Assembly: GCF_001657485.1 (NCBI RefSeq) | Contig: NZ_LXFU01000051.1 | Location: 1 to 64,000 of the forward strand | DNA from: Rhizobium sp. WYCCWR10014 | GTDB lineage: Bacteria; Pseudomonadota; Alphaproteobacteria; Rhizobiales; Rhizobiaceae | Direction: 5' to 3' | DNA length: 64,000 nt | In this document: positions 34,760 to 42,439 of the stretch, one piece after another | How positions within the stretch are numbered: the stretch's first letter is position 1 | Layout of the letters: the number at the start of each line of letters is the position of its first letter | Notes under the pieces: generated by a model | Seen by the model: the letters and a program-made list of their open reading frames with translations, nothing else | Told to the model about the DNA's origin: nothing | Databases searched by the model: none | Position numbers and translations under genes: made by a program

Positions 34760-35767
34760 ATGAATGCCGAAGCCATCACCGACCTTGGTCTCGTCTATGT
34801 CAGCGATACCGAACCAGGCATCCGCAGGAGAAGGAAGGGCAAGGGTTTCAGCTATGTGATGCCTGATGGCACGACCCTTGCCGACGAATTGCAGCGGGCG
34901 CGCATCGGCGCGCTCGGTTTGCCGCCGGCCTATGAGAATGTCTGGATCTGCCTCTACGACAACGGCCATTTGCAGGCGACGGGCTTCGACGCGCGCGGGC
35001 GCAAGCAATACCGCTACCACAAGGAATGGCAATCCTTCCGAAGTGCCGGAAAATTCCATCAGCTGATCGCGTTCGGCCGGGCGCTGCCTCGGATACGCCG
35101 CACCGTGCTGCGCCACCTCGACACCGGTGCGGAAGACGTCAACGGCGTGCTCGCGGCCTTGACGACGCTGCTCGACGAGGCGCACCTACGCGTCGGCAAC
35201 CAGGCCTATGTCAGGGAGAACGGCACTTATGGCGCAACGACGCTGCTGAAGCGCCACCTGAAGATCGTCGACGGGCAGATCGAGCTGAAATTCCGTGCCA
35301 AGGGTGGCAAGCGCGTCCAGCGCAGCCTCAAGCATCCCAGGCTGCAGAAGATCCTGGAGGAGATAGCCGACCTGCCAGGCCGCCAGCTCTTCGTCTGGAA
35401 GGACGAAAGCGGGACGCTGAAGCCAATCGATTCCGGCCGATTGAACGCCTATCTGGCCGAGATATCGGGGGTTCCAATTTCGGCGAAGACCTTCCGCACC
35501 TGGGCCGGATCGCTGGCGGCCTTCGGGGCGGCACGCGAGACGGTCCTCGGCGGCGGTCGGCCGACGGTAAAGCAGATGTCGGAGGCCGCGGCCGAGGCGC
35601 TGCACAACACACCGGCGATCTCGCGCTCGAGCTATATCCATCCCGCGATCATCGCGCTCGCCGGCAACGATCATCCGCTCATCGAGAGCGGCAACGAGCC
35701 GTTGCGGGGCTTGCGGGCCGAGGAAAACAGGCTACTTGATTTCCTCACACGCGAGATCGAAGAATGA
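34760..35767 (+). CDS. DNA topoisomerase IB
   Basis: 335-residue bacterial type IB topoisomerase of the poxvirus-like group. It relaxes supercoils through a 3'-phosphotyrosyl intermediate. The N-terminal part has GFSYVMPDGTTL and the catalytic domain has YRYHKEWQSFRS, VRVGN-like LRVGNQAYVRENGTYGATTL, KFRAKGGK and, at the C-terminus, the nucleophile Y292 in SRSSYIHPAII. It is the middle gene of the glgX unit, and its stop overlaps the start of the LigD-type polymerase gene (ATGA). Confidence 0.92.
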   Translation: MNAEAITDLGLVYVSDTEPGIRRRRKGKGFSYVMPDGTTLADELQRARIGALGLPPAYENVWICLYDNGHLQATGFDARGRKQYRYHKEWQSFRSAGKFHQLIAFGRALPRIRRTVLRHLDTGAEDVNGVLAALTTLLDEAHLRVGNQAYVRENGTYGATTLLKRHLKIVDGQIELKFRAKGGKRVQRSLKHPRLQKILEEIADLPGRQLFVWKDESGTLKPIDSGRLNAYLAEISGVPISAKTFRTWAGSLAAFGAARETVLGGGRPTVKQMSEAAAEALHNTPAISRSSYIHPAIIALAGNDHPLIESGNEPLRGLRAEENRLLDFLTREIEE

Positions 35768-36642
35768 GCCCCAGACATCCGCCGGCGTCGGACGTATCCT
35801 TGACCCATCCCGACCGGCTCTACTGGCCGGACGAGGGCGTGACCAAGCAGGCGCTGGCGGATTATTACGCGGCCGTCTGGTCGTTCATGGCGCCTTATGT
35901 CGTCAACCGGCCTGTGGCGTTGCTGCGCCTGCCGGACGGGATAAAAAGCCACCAGCGGTTTTTCCAGAAACATGCCTGGAAGGGGATGAATTCGCATATC
36001 GAGGAGATCGCCGACCCGCAGGATGCGGATGGTGAAAAGCTGTTGCGCATCGGCGATTTCAACGGTCTCGTGGCGCTAGTGCAGTCAGCCGTGCTCGAAA
36101 TTCACCCCTGGGGCGTAACGACCGACAATTGGGAAAAACCCGATATGATCACCATGGACCTCGATCCAGGCGAGGACGTCGCCTGGAGCGCGGTGATAAC
36201 AGCAGCGCTTGAATTGAAGGCACGGCTGGAAGCTCGTGGCCTGGCTGCCTTCGTCAAGACCTCAGGCGGCAAGGGGCTGCATGTGGTAACGCCGCTTGCG
36301 CCGATGGCCGGCTGGAGCGAGGTGAAGGATTTTGCCCATTCGCTGGCCGAAAGCATGTCGGCTGACGCGCCGGACAAATATCTGGCAACCGCGACGAAGG
36401 CAAAACGCAGTGGCCATATCTACATCGATTATCTCCGCAACGGCCGCGGTAATACGGCGGTCGCGGCCTATTCGACGCGAGCACGATCGGGTGCGCCGGT
36501 TTCCATGCCGCTGGATTGGGCTGATTTGAACGAGGTGAGCGGTCCCGCCGCTTTCACGCTCGCCAACGTGCCGCGGCGATTGGAGACCCAGCCGAGAGAC
36601 CCGTGGGGAAATTTCTTCGATGCGGCTGTGCCGCTCGAATGA
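35764..36642 (+). CDS. Stand-alone LigD-type polymerase (archaeo-eukaryotic primase fold)
   Basis: 292 residues covering only the polymerase domain of multidomain LigD, which fills gaps in non-homologous end joining. Visible are LTHPDRLYWPDEGVTKQALADYY, the metal-binding MDLDPGED, VKTSGGKGLHVVTPL, and KRSGHIYIDYLRNGRGNTAVAAYSTRAR. Ligase and 3'-phosphoesterase domains are absent and no ku gene lies nearby. It is translationally coupled to topoisomerase IB and belongs to a unit with an EcfG-type promoter, which fits repair in stationary or desiccated cells (inference). Confidence 0.9.
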   Translation: MSPRHPPASDVSLTHPDRLYWPDEGVTKQALADYYAAVWSFMAPYVVNRPVALLRLPDGIKSHQRFFQKHAWKGMNSHIEEIADPQDADGEKLLRIGDFNGLVALVQSAVLEIHPWGVTTDNWEKPDMITMDLDPGEDVAWSAVITAALELKARLEARGLAAFVKTSGGKGLHVVTPLAPMAGWSEVKDFAHSLAESMSADAPDKYLATATKAKRSGHIYIDYLRNGRGNTAVAAYSTRARSGAPVSMPLDWADLNEVSGPAAFTLANVPRRLETQPRDPWGNFFDAAVPLE

Positions 36643-36712
36643 ACGGCCCCATCTCTTTGCTTTTCCGCAATTCCCGGCAAAACCGCTTCGCGCTATTGGA
36701 GTCACTCTTAAC

Positions 36713-37444
36713 TCATTCCACACCGTCGAGCTCAGGATAATGCCTGAAAATCCCTTCCTCGTTGAAGGCAAGGCGGCGGGGGGAGGCGAGATAGCGGGCG
36801 ATGTTCGGACGCTTCGCCACCGCACCATGCAGCGCCAGCAGGGCGGGATATTCTGCTTTGCGCTTCGTCATGGCCTTCGGAAAGGCATAGGTCAGTCCGG
36901 CGATCACCTGGAAGAGCGAGAGGTCGACATAGGTGAGCGCATCGCCGACCATATGCTTGGCGCCTTTCGGGTTATGCCGCAGCACCCGCTCGAAATAGCC
37001 GAGGAATTTTGGAATGCGGTCGCGGATGAAGGCGGCCGAGCGGGCTTTTGCCTCTTGCTTCTGGTCCTCGTAATAGAGCGACATGTCGATCGGGTGGTGC
37101 GTATCGTGCGCTTCGGCGACAAAATCGGTGACGGTCAGCTGCAGGCCGTTGACGACGTGGCGAAGGCCTTCGTCTTCAGGCGCAAGGCCGAGCTTCGGAC
37201 CGAGGTAAAATAATATGTTGGCGACATGGGGGATGATGAGGTCGCCGTCTTTCAGGAAGGGCGGCGCGAAAGGAATGTGCGGTTCGCTTTCACTCTCCAT
37301 GATGTCGATCATGGCGCCGGTACCACGCCCACGGCCGGACTGGCGGGTGATGTCGATGTAGTCGGCGCCGGCTTCTTCCAGCGCCAACCGCACGAATTCG
37401 CCGCGGCCCTGAATGCCGTCCCAATAATAAAGTTCGTATGCCAT
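36713..37444 (-). CDS. Glutathione S-transferase family protein
   Basis: 243 residues. N-terminal thioredoxin-like domain (MAYELYYWDGIQGRGEFVRLALEEAGADYID, with the cis-Pro region LIIPHVANILFYLGPKLGL), then an all-helical C-terminal domain (FLGYFERVLRHNP, ALTYVDLSLFQVIAGLTYAFPK). It presumably conjugates glutathione to electrophiles, but the substrate is unknown. It is last in a three-gene unit with the DUF3175 and Lys-rich protein genes (6-nt gap), which places it under the EcfG-like promoter at 38140-38164. Confidence 0.88.
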   Translation of the reverse strand: MAYELYYWDGIQGRGEFVRLALEEAGADYIDITRQSGRGRGTGAMIDIMESESEPHIPFAPPFLKDGDLIIPHVANILFYLGPKLGLAPEDEGLRHVVNGLQLTVTDFVAEAHDTHHPIDMSLYYEDQKQEAKARSAAFIRDRIPKFLGYFERVLRHNPKGAKHMVGDALTYVDLSLFQVIAGLTYAFPKAMTKRKAEYPALLALHGAVAKRPNIARYLASPRRLAFNEEGIFRHYPELDGVE

Positions 37445-37450
37445 GAGCGC

Positions 37451-37741
37451 TCAATCTTTCGGATGACGACCGAAGTCTTTTCGCAGTTCGTCCTTGGCCT
37501 TTTCAAGGGTTCCGCGCCGCTTTTTTGTCAGCTGGTCGCCGGCGCGGTTGATGTAGAAGGTCAGCATCGACATGGCGGCGCGATAAGGGCTCGACTTGCG
37601 ACGATCGCTCTCCTCTGCGGAGAGTTTGACGGAGCGGGCAATCTTCTTCGGATCGTCCGATTTGAACACGCCTTCCTTCAGGTCCATCGCATCGCTGTGT
37701 TCACTGACGTCCTGCGACCATTTCTTCTTCGATTTGGTCAT
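37451..37741 (-). CDS. DUF3175 family protein
   Basis: 96 residues, highly charged, fitting DUF3175: KKWSQDVSEHSDAMDLKEGVFKSDDPKKIARSVKLSAEESDRRKSSPYRAAMSMLTFYINRAGDQL. It has no membrane segment and its function is unknown to me. It lies between the Lys-rich small protein gene (53 nt upstream) and the GST gene (6 nt downstream) and is probably cotranscribed with both. Confidence 0.85.
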   Translation of the reverse strand: MTKSKKKWSQDVSEHSDAMDLKEGVFKSDDPKKIARSVKLSAEESDRRKSSPYRAAMSMLTFYINRAGDQLTKKRRGTLEKAKDELRKDFGRHPKD

Positions 37742-37794
37742 GGGTCAAATTCCCTATGCGGCTGGCGGAAAGCCTCCGCTTGCCGCAGCAGCTG

Positions 37795-38109
37795 TTAATG
37801 GTGACTGTGGTGTTCGTTGCGCTTGCGCGTGGCGGCAGCCTTCTTCGCGGAAGCGGACCGTTGCTCCTTGGAGCGTGCGGCGGATGCCGCGCCGCCGATG
37901 CGGCCGCCCTTTTCGGATGATTCATGCGTATCCTTCTTGCCGCGGCCGGAACCGGATTTGTTGCCGCCGCCGCTTTCCTTGTTGACCGTCGCCCAGGCGC
38001 GCCGTTCGGCTTCCTTTTCGGAGACGCCGCGATCCTCGTAGCCCTCCTCGATGTGCTCGGCCTTGCGCTTCTGCTTGTCGGTATAGTCGGATTTGTCACC
38101 TTTCGGCAT
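37795..38109 (-). CDS. Small Lys-rich stress-type protein (annotated elsewhere as plasmid stabilization protein)
   Basis: 104 residues from the ATG at 38109, which has a strong GAGGAGG ribosome site. Longer in-frame starts are not supported. The first half is KQKRKAEHIEEGYEDRGVSEKEAERRAWATVNK, the second is low-complexity Gly/Ser/Lys with a KGG-type segment (EKGGRIGGAASAARSKEQ) and a His-rich end. Such proteins are often labelled plasmid stabilization proteins, with little evidence. Basic and probably unstructured, it may bind nucleic acid. An EcfG-like promoter lies 31 nt upstream of the start. Confidence 0.8.
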   Translation of the reverse strand: MPKGDKSDYTDKQKRKAEHIEEGYEDRGVSEKEAERRAWATVNKESGGGNKSGSGRGKKDTHESSEKGGRIGGAASAARSKEQRSASAKKAAATRKRNEHHSHH

Positions 38110-38139
38110 CTCAGCCTCCTCTGGTTTGCAAAGGAATTG

Positions 38140-38164
38140 AACCGGCACGGCGCCCAAAAGTTCC
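38140..38164 (-). promoter_or_regulatory. EcfG/RpoE2-type promoter (Lys-rich protein, DUF3175, GST unit)
   Basis: On the minus strand GGAAC (38164-38160), 16 nt, then GGTT (38143-38140). This fits the S. meliloti RpoE2 form GGAAC-N18-TT with one change from CGTT. It lies 31 nt before the ATG at 38109. Confidence 0.6.
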
Positions 38165-38196
38165 GGCTGCGGTCGTGGCCCGCAAGGCCCGGATTT

Positions 38197-38222
38197 GGAA
38201 CAAAAGCCGATTTTACCAGGTT
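38197..38222 (+). promoter_or_regulatory. EcfG/RpoE2-type promoter of the 119-aa protein gene
   Basis: GGAAC (38197-38201), 17 nt, then GGTT (38219-38222), that is GGAAC-N19-TT. It ends 49 nt before the ATG at 38272 and is back to back with the promoter at 38140-38164, giving a divergent pair. Confidence 0.55.
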
Positions 38223-38271
38223 TCGAATGGGAGAAGCTGACATGAGCTGCACATAGGAAGGAGCCGAGAAC

Positions 38272-38631
38272 ATGGAAAAACACATCGTCAAAGCCGATGG
38301 AAACGGTGCGATCGACGTGAACGGCCAGGTATCGCCGGTCGCCTATACCGTCAGCCTCAAACAAGGGAAGGGACGTTTCTATGAGGTCGACATTCGCCTG
38401 ATGGCGCCGCGAGACTGGCTGCTGGAGAGGGGCTTCGAACGCGATGCGGTGCTGGTCAGTCAGAGCGGCGCGCGCATTCCCGTCTATCACGATGGCGGCG
38501 GCCGTCACGACGACGGCCGTCTCGATCCTGCCGACACGATTTCGATTGAACTGACGGCGCGCGACGACAGCTGCACCAGCCAGGTGGATCTGATGCGCAA
38601 ATATCCCGAGTTCGACAGTGCCGACGCATAA
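38272..38631 (+). CDS. Hypothetical protein (119 aa), possible stress gene
   Basis: 119 residues that I cannot assign. It appears beta-rich and soluble (VSPVAYTVSLKQGKGRFYEVDIRLMAPRDWLLERGF, then VLVSQSGARIPVYHDGGGR) and acidic at the C-terminus. GGAAGGAG precedes the ATG. It is divergent from the Lys-rich protein unit, with an EcfG-like promoter upstream, and convergent with the histidine kinase gene 29 nt away. Confidence 0.7.
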   Translation: MEKHIVKADGNGAIDVNGQVSPVAYTVSLKQGKGRFYEVDIRLMAPRDWLLERGFERDAVLVSQSGARIPVYHDGGGRHDDGRLDPADTISIELTARDDSCTSQVDLMRKYPEFDSADA

Positions 38632-38660
38632 GACAAAAATTACAGTGTTTCCGAGACCGG

Positions 38661-41378
38661 CTAGGCGCCAGGCCGTTGTTGAACGGCGCTTCTGACCGCC
38701 TGGTCGAGCGCTGCGCTGCTGAAAGGTTTCGACAGCAGCACCGAGCCGGGGAGACGAGTTGCATCCGGCAGGCCGCTGTTGCCGGTGGCAAAGACCAGCC
38801 CGACCGACGGAAAGGCCTCGCGGGCCCTGGCGGCAAAAACCTGACCTGACATGCCGGGCAGGCCGACATCGGCGACGATGATGTCGACGATGGTGTGTCC
38901 GAGGATTTCCACGCCCCTTTCGCCACTATCGGCCTCGATGACATCATAGCCGAGATCCTTCAGGATCTCGGCGGTATCCATGCGGATGAAGGCGTCGTCT
39001 TCCACGAGCAGCACCTTCAGCTTTTCATGGGCGATCTCCAGGTGTTTGGAAACGGCCACCGCGGCATCGCCCGCCCCTTGGCGGCGTTGCGGCCTGATAG
39101 CAAGCACGTGGCGGATCTTGCGGGCGAGTTCCTCGCGCGTATAGGGCTTGGAGAGCAGCTCGAGACCGGGATCGAGCCGGCCGCCATGGACAATCGAATT
39201 TTCGGTATAGCCCGATGTATAGAGCACGGCGATGTCAGGCAGACGCTCGCGCGCCATGCGCGCAAGCTCCGGGCTTCGCAGCGGCCCGGGCATGACGACA
39301 TCGGTAAAGAGCAGGTCGATATGGGCGCCGCTCTCGATCACGGTGAGCGCGCTTTGCGCGTCCTTGGCCTTCAACACGTAGTAGCCGAGATCCGAGAGCA
39401 TCTCGACGACCGTGACGCGTACGCCCTCGTCGTCCTCGGCGACAAGGATGGTTTCCGTGCCCCCGGCGGCCGGTACACTGTCGGCGGCGGTGACCCGATC
39501 CTCGCTTAGGAACGAGCGGGTCAGGTAGAGTTTGACGGTCGTGCCTTCGCCGATCTCGCTGTAGATCTTCACGTGGCCGCCGGATTGCTTGACGAAGCCA
39601 TAGACCATCGACAGGCCAAGACCGGTACCCTTGCCTTCCGGTTTCGTCGAGAAGAAGGGCTCGAAGGCTTGCTCCATCACCTCCTGCGTCATGCCGGCGC
39701 CGGTATCGGTCACCGCGAGCACCACATATTGGCCGGCGGTGACTTCAGGATGGATGCGGCTGTAGGAATCGTCGAGGAAGGCGTTGCCGACCTCGATCGT
39801 CAGCTTGCCGGCGCCATCCATCGCGTCGCGGGAGTTGATCGCGAGGTTGAGCAGTGCGTTCTCGATCTGGGTCGGATCGGCGAAGGTGTTCCAGAGGCCG
39901 CCGGAGACCATGGTCTCGACCTCGATCTCCTCGCCGAGCGCGCGGCGCAGCATATCGTCCATTCCGGTGACGAGACGGCCGATGTTGATGACCTTCGGTT
40001 CCAGCGGCTGGCGGCGGCCGAAGGCGAGCAGCTGGCTTGCCAGCCGCGAGCCGCGTTCGACGGCGGCAAGCGCGTTGGAAATGCGTTCCTTACCTCGGCC
40101 GCTGTCTGCCACGTCCTTGCCGAGAAGCTGCAGATTGCCTGAGATCACCTGCAGCAGATTGTTGAAGTCATGGGCGACTCCGCCGGTGAGCTTACCGATC
40201 GATTCCATCTTCTGCGACTGCTGGAGCGCTGCTTCGGCCTGCTGGCGTTCGGCGATCTCGGCCGCGACTCGGACCTCAAGCATTTCATTGAGTTTCCGCA
40301 GCTGATCTTCCATGTCGCGGCGCTGGCCGATTTCGACCTTGGCGGCACGGAAGAGCCGGATATTGTCGATCGCGACGGCCGATTGGCCGGCGAGGCTGAC
40401 GAGGCTCGCCTCGGCCGCTTGGGAAAAACGGCCGGGCTGGCCGTGACCGAAGAACAAGCCGCCGATGACGCTGCCGTCGCGTGATTTCACCGGCACGGCA
40501 AGATAGCTCCTGACCGGAAGATGCCCCTTCGGCATGCCTGCATGCGGCGCATTCTGCCCGTAGCGCGGGTCGAGCAGGATGTCGTCGGAGCGCACGATGC
40601 CTTCGCCATTGAAAGTTGGCGCGAAGACCTTGGTATTGCGCGGCATCGGGAATTTCTCGAAGGCCTTCCGATCGACACCGGAGAGCGCATAGAGCATGTA
40701 GCTGCCGCCCTCGCCATCATCGACATTATAGAAGAAGGCGCCGAATTCCGCGCCGGTCAGCGTCACGCCGGCATCGACGACAATCTGGGTGAGGCGGTCG
40801 ACACTGGGCTCGGCGGTGATCGCGGCACCCGCCTGGTTGACCACAGCAAGCGCCTCGGATTTTGCGCGCAGTTCTTCCAGCGCGATCTGTTCGCCGCGCT
40901 TGGCCGACACCTGATCGGTGACATCAAGGGCCGCGCAGAGGATGCCGGCGACCTTGCCGTCCTCGTCGCGCAGCGGCGTATATGAGAAGGTGAACCAGGT
41001 GTCCTCGGTACGGCCGTCGCGGCGCATCGGGATAAGCAGCTCTTTGAAAAGCTGCGAACTGCCTTCCAGCGTGCTGGCGACGATCGGCGAGAACTGTTCC
41101 CAAATATCCGCCCAGACCTCGCGGAAGGGTCGTCCGAGGGCATTGGGATGCCGTTCGGAGAAAATCGGCACATAGGCGTCATTATAGAGAAAAGCGAGAT
41201 CAGGACCCCAGGCAACGAATTTAGCCTGGCGGGAATTCAACACCATTTCGGCGATATGCTTGAGAGACGCAGGCCAGCTTTCGACCGGACCGAGGCCGAC
41301 GGCGTGGAAAGCCGGATGCCGTATCAATTCGCCGATTTCGCCACCGCCTTTCGGCCAGCCGTTCCCGACGCTTCCCAT
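38661..41378 (-). CDS. Soluble hybrid histidine kinase (PAS-GAF-HisKA-HATPase-REC-REC)
   Basis: 905 residues, no membrane segments. Order: PAS-like domain (about 45-155), GAF domain (about 185-345, TGAEFGAFFYNVDDGEGG and LPVRSYLAVPVKSRDGSVIGGLFFGH), a coiled-coil link, HisKA with phospho-His H403 (TGGVAHDFNNLLQ), HATPase (DTGAGMTQEV, GTGLGLSMVYGF) and two receiver domains with probable phospho-Asp D693 (FTDVVMPG) and D837 (VADVGLPG). It senses a cytoplasmic signal, perhaps redox or light through GAF. No separate output response regulator gene is adjacent, so the partner lies elsewhere. The first 30 residues (HPAFHAVGLGPVESWPASLKHI) are typical of this rhizobial kinase group. Confidence 0.9.
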   Translation of the reverse strand: MGSVGNGWPKGGGEIGELIRHPAFHAVGLGPVESWPASLKHIAEMVLNSRQAKFVAWGPDLAFLYNDAYVPIFSERHPNALGRPFREVWADIWEQFSPIVASTLEGSSQLFKELLIPMRRDGRTEDTWFTFSYTPLRDEDGKVAGILCAALDVTDQVSAKRGEQIALEELRAKSEALAVVNQAGAAITAEPSVDRLTQIVVDAGVTLTGAEFGAFFYNVDDGEGGSYMLYALSGVDRKAFEKFPMPRNTKVFAPTFNGEGIVRSDDILLDPRYGQNAPHAGMPKGHLPVRSYLAVPVKSRDGSVIGGLFFGHGQPGRFSQAAEASLVSLAGQSAVAIDNIRLFRAAKVEIGQRRDMEDQLRKLNEMLEVRVAAEIAERQQAEAALQQSQKMESIGKLTGGVAHDFNNLLQVISGNLQLLGKDVADSGRGKERISNALAAVERGSRLASQLLAFGRRQPLEPKVINIGRLVTGMDDMLRRALGEEIEVETMVSGGLWNTFADPTQIENALLNLAINSRDAMDGAGKLTIEVGNAFLDDSYSRIHPEVTAGQYVVLAVTDTGAGMTQEVMEQAFEPFFSTKPEGKGTGLGLSMVYGFVKQSGGHVKIYSEIGEGTTVKLYLTRSFLSEDRVTAADSVPAAGGTETILVAEDDEGVRVTVVEMLSDLGYYVLKAKDAQSALTVIESGAHIDLLFTDVVMPGPLRSPELARMARERLPDIAVLYTSGYTENSIVHGGRLDPGLELLSKPYTREELARKIRHVLAIRPQRRQGAGDAAVAVSKHLEIAHEKLKVLLVEDDAFIRMDTAEILKDLGYDVIEADSGERGVEILGHTIVDIIVADVGLPGMSGQVFAARAREAFPSVGLVFATGNSGLPDATRLPGSVLLSKPFSSAALDQAVRSAVQQRPGA

Positions 41379-41551
41379 TCAAAATCGCTTCCTTGTCGTC
41401 CGCCGCACCGGTGTGATCGGTCGCCTCGGGGTTCAAACCTTCCAAACCGTCAACATAGAGGCTTCCGATAGGAGGAAAAGGGCGCGGTCGAAATATCCTT
41501 AACTGCCGGGCGTTCAACGCTTTTAGCAATCTGCGGGCACCGCCCGAGAGG

Positions 41552-41731
41552 TTATTTTCGATAGAGTTTTTGCGACGCGGCGAAGGCGCGGCCTATATAG
41601 ACGGATACCAGCTGTACCGGCGCGCGCGGATCGCGGAAAACCAGTCCGACGAGATTGTCGACGACAAGGATGAGCCCGAGCGCGAGACCGAGGTAGAGCA
41701 GCGCGGCGATGATGAGGAGCGACATCTCCAT
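41552..41731 (-). CDS. Small single-pass membrane protein (57-59 aa)
   Basis: A short frame encodes MEMSLLIIAALLYLGLALGL and continues ILVVDNLVGLVFRDPRAPVQ, ending SQKLYRK, 59 residues. The second ATG at 41725 (57 residues) is better placed after GAGGG. Residues 4-30 form one membrane helix, followed by a short basic tail with a YIGRAFAAS segment. Function unknown. Composition and codon use look coding, and an RpoE2-like element lies about 94 nt upstream. It is separated from the kinase gene by 173 nt without another gene. Confidence 0.6.
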   Translation of the reverse strand: MEMSLLIIAALLYLGLALGLILVVDNLVGLVFRDPRAPVQLVSVYIGRAFAASQKLYRK

Positions 41732-41824
41732 CCCTCACACGATCGCGGTCGAAGCGCGGTTGCTGGCTAAAAGGAAGATTTCAGGATGACCGTCGTTCAT
41801 GGCAACTTCCCCGTTCCGCCATAA

Positions 41825-41849
41825 ACAGTTGTCGTATCTTCTTGTTCCC
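41825..41849 (-). promoter_or_regulatory. Possible EcfG/RpoE2-type promoter of the small membrane protein gene
   Basis: On the minus strand GGAAC (41849-41845), 18 nt, then TT (41826-41825), within TGTT instead of CGTT. It is about 94 nt upstream of the start. A weak match, supported mainly by neighbours with the same element. Confidence 0.4.
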
Positions 41850-41990
41850 CGTTATCGGGCGAAGGTTCAACTTTTTTCGGAAGGCTCAAAGCATGCAGCG
41901 TCATCCGGCCTCTGTTCACCCCCGCATGGAAGCCCCACCTCTAAAAATTCATAAAGCACAACTAATTCAGGCATATGACAAAAAGGATCG

Positions 41991-42016
41991 AAGGGCGTCT
42001 TGACGACGCCCTTTTT
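41991..42016 (+). terminator. Rho-independent terminator, plus-strand orientation
   Basis: Stem AAGGGCGTC (41991-41999) with GACGCCCTT (42005-42013), 5-nt loop, and five T (42012-42016, partly in the stem). On the plus strand it is a good intrinsic terminator, yet no plus-strand gene lies upstream. On the minus strand it follows the DUF2934 stop by 26 nt, with a T-run only 6 nt beyond the stem, so it could serve that gene. The rest of 41732-42041 holds the weak promoter above and no gene that I can see. Confidence 0.75.
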
Positions 42017-42041
42017 AATCGACGTGCTCGGTATTTGGTGT

Positions 42042-42296
42042 TCAGGACGCCGTCTTGCGGCTCGCAGTCCGCTTCGGTGCCGGTGTGACGACGCCGTTCG
42101 TCTTGCTGCCCGTCACGCTGCGCTTCGCCTTAGGCTTGACTTCCTTGCCGTCGGAAGACGCAGCAGAACCTTCGAGCGCTTCGCGCTCGTGTCGTGCCTG
42201 TTCCCAATGGATGGACTCTCGCCCTGTCGGATAGCCCTCTTCTTCCCAGAGGGCGTATGCACGTTTCTTGATCCACTCTTCCCGAGTTTCTGCCAT
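42042..42296 (-). CDS. DUF2934 family protein
   Basis: 84 residues. The N-terminal part REEWIKKRAYALWEEEGYPTGRESIHWEQARHE is the DUF2934 domain (a short helical unit with the W-x-x-EG-x-P-x-GR-x3-HW pattern). The C-terminal half is a basic Lys/Thr/Ser tail that could bind DNA. The domain's function is unknown to me. A full-consensus EcfG promoter lies 33 nt upstream of the start, which matches the frequent stress-regulated behaviour of such genes in rhizobia (inference). Confidence 0.85.
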   Translation of the reverse strand: MAETREEWIKKRAYALWEEEGYPTGRESIHWEQARHEREALEGSAASSDGKEVKPKAKRSVTGSKTNGVVTPAPKRTASRKTAS

Positions 42297-42329
42297 CGCT
42301 GATCTCCAGTCAAATGATGCCGTCGTCGG

Positions 42330-42354
42330 AACGCGATACTGCTTGGATGGTTCC
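42330..42354 (-). promoter_or_regulatory. EcfG/RpoE2-type promoter of the DUF2934 gene
   Basis: On the minus strand GGAAC (42354-42350), 16 nt, CGTT (42333-42330), a perfect match to the general-stress sigma consensus, 33 nt before the start codon. Confidence 0.75.
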
Positions 42355-42439
42355 AGAGGAGGTGGGCTCTTTCAAGTGAAATCGCCCTGCACCCGGAAAT
42401 ATTTCGCATTGCAGCATATTAGGGTTGAGAATCGACCCC

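Noticed and set aside
41790..41818. Second GGAAC upstream of the small membrane protein gene (41818-41814, minus)
   Set aside because: No TT at 18-19 nt; the spacing does not fit the RpoE2 consensus.
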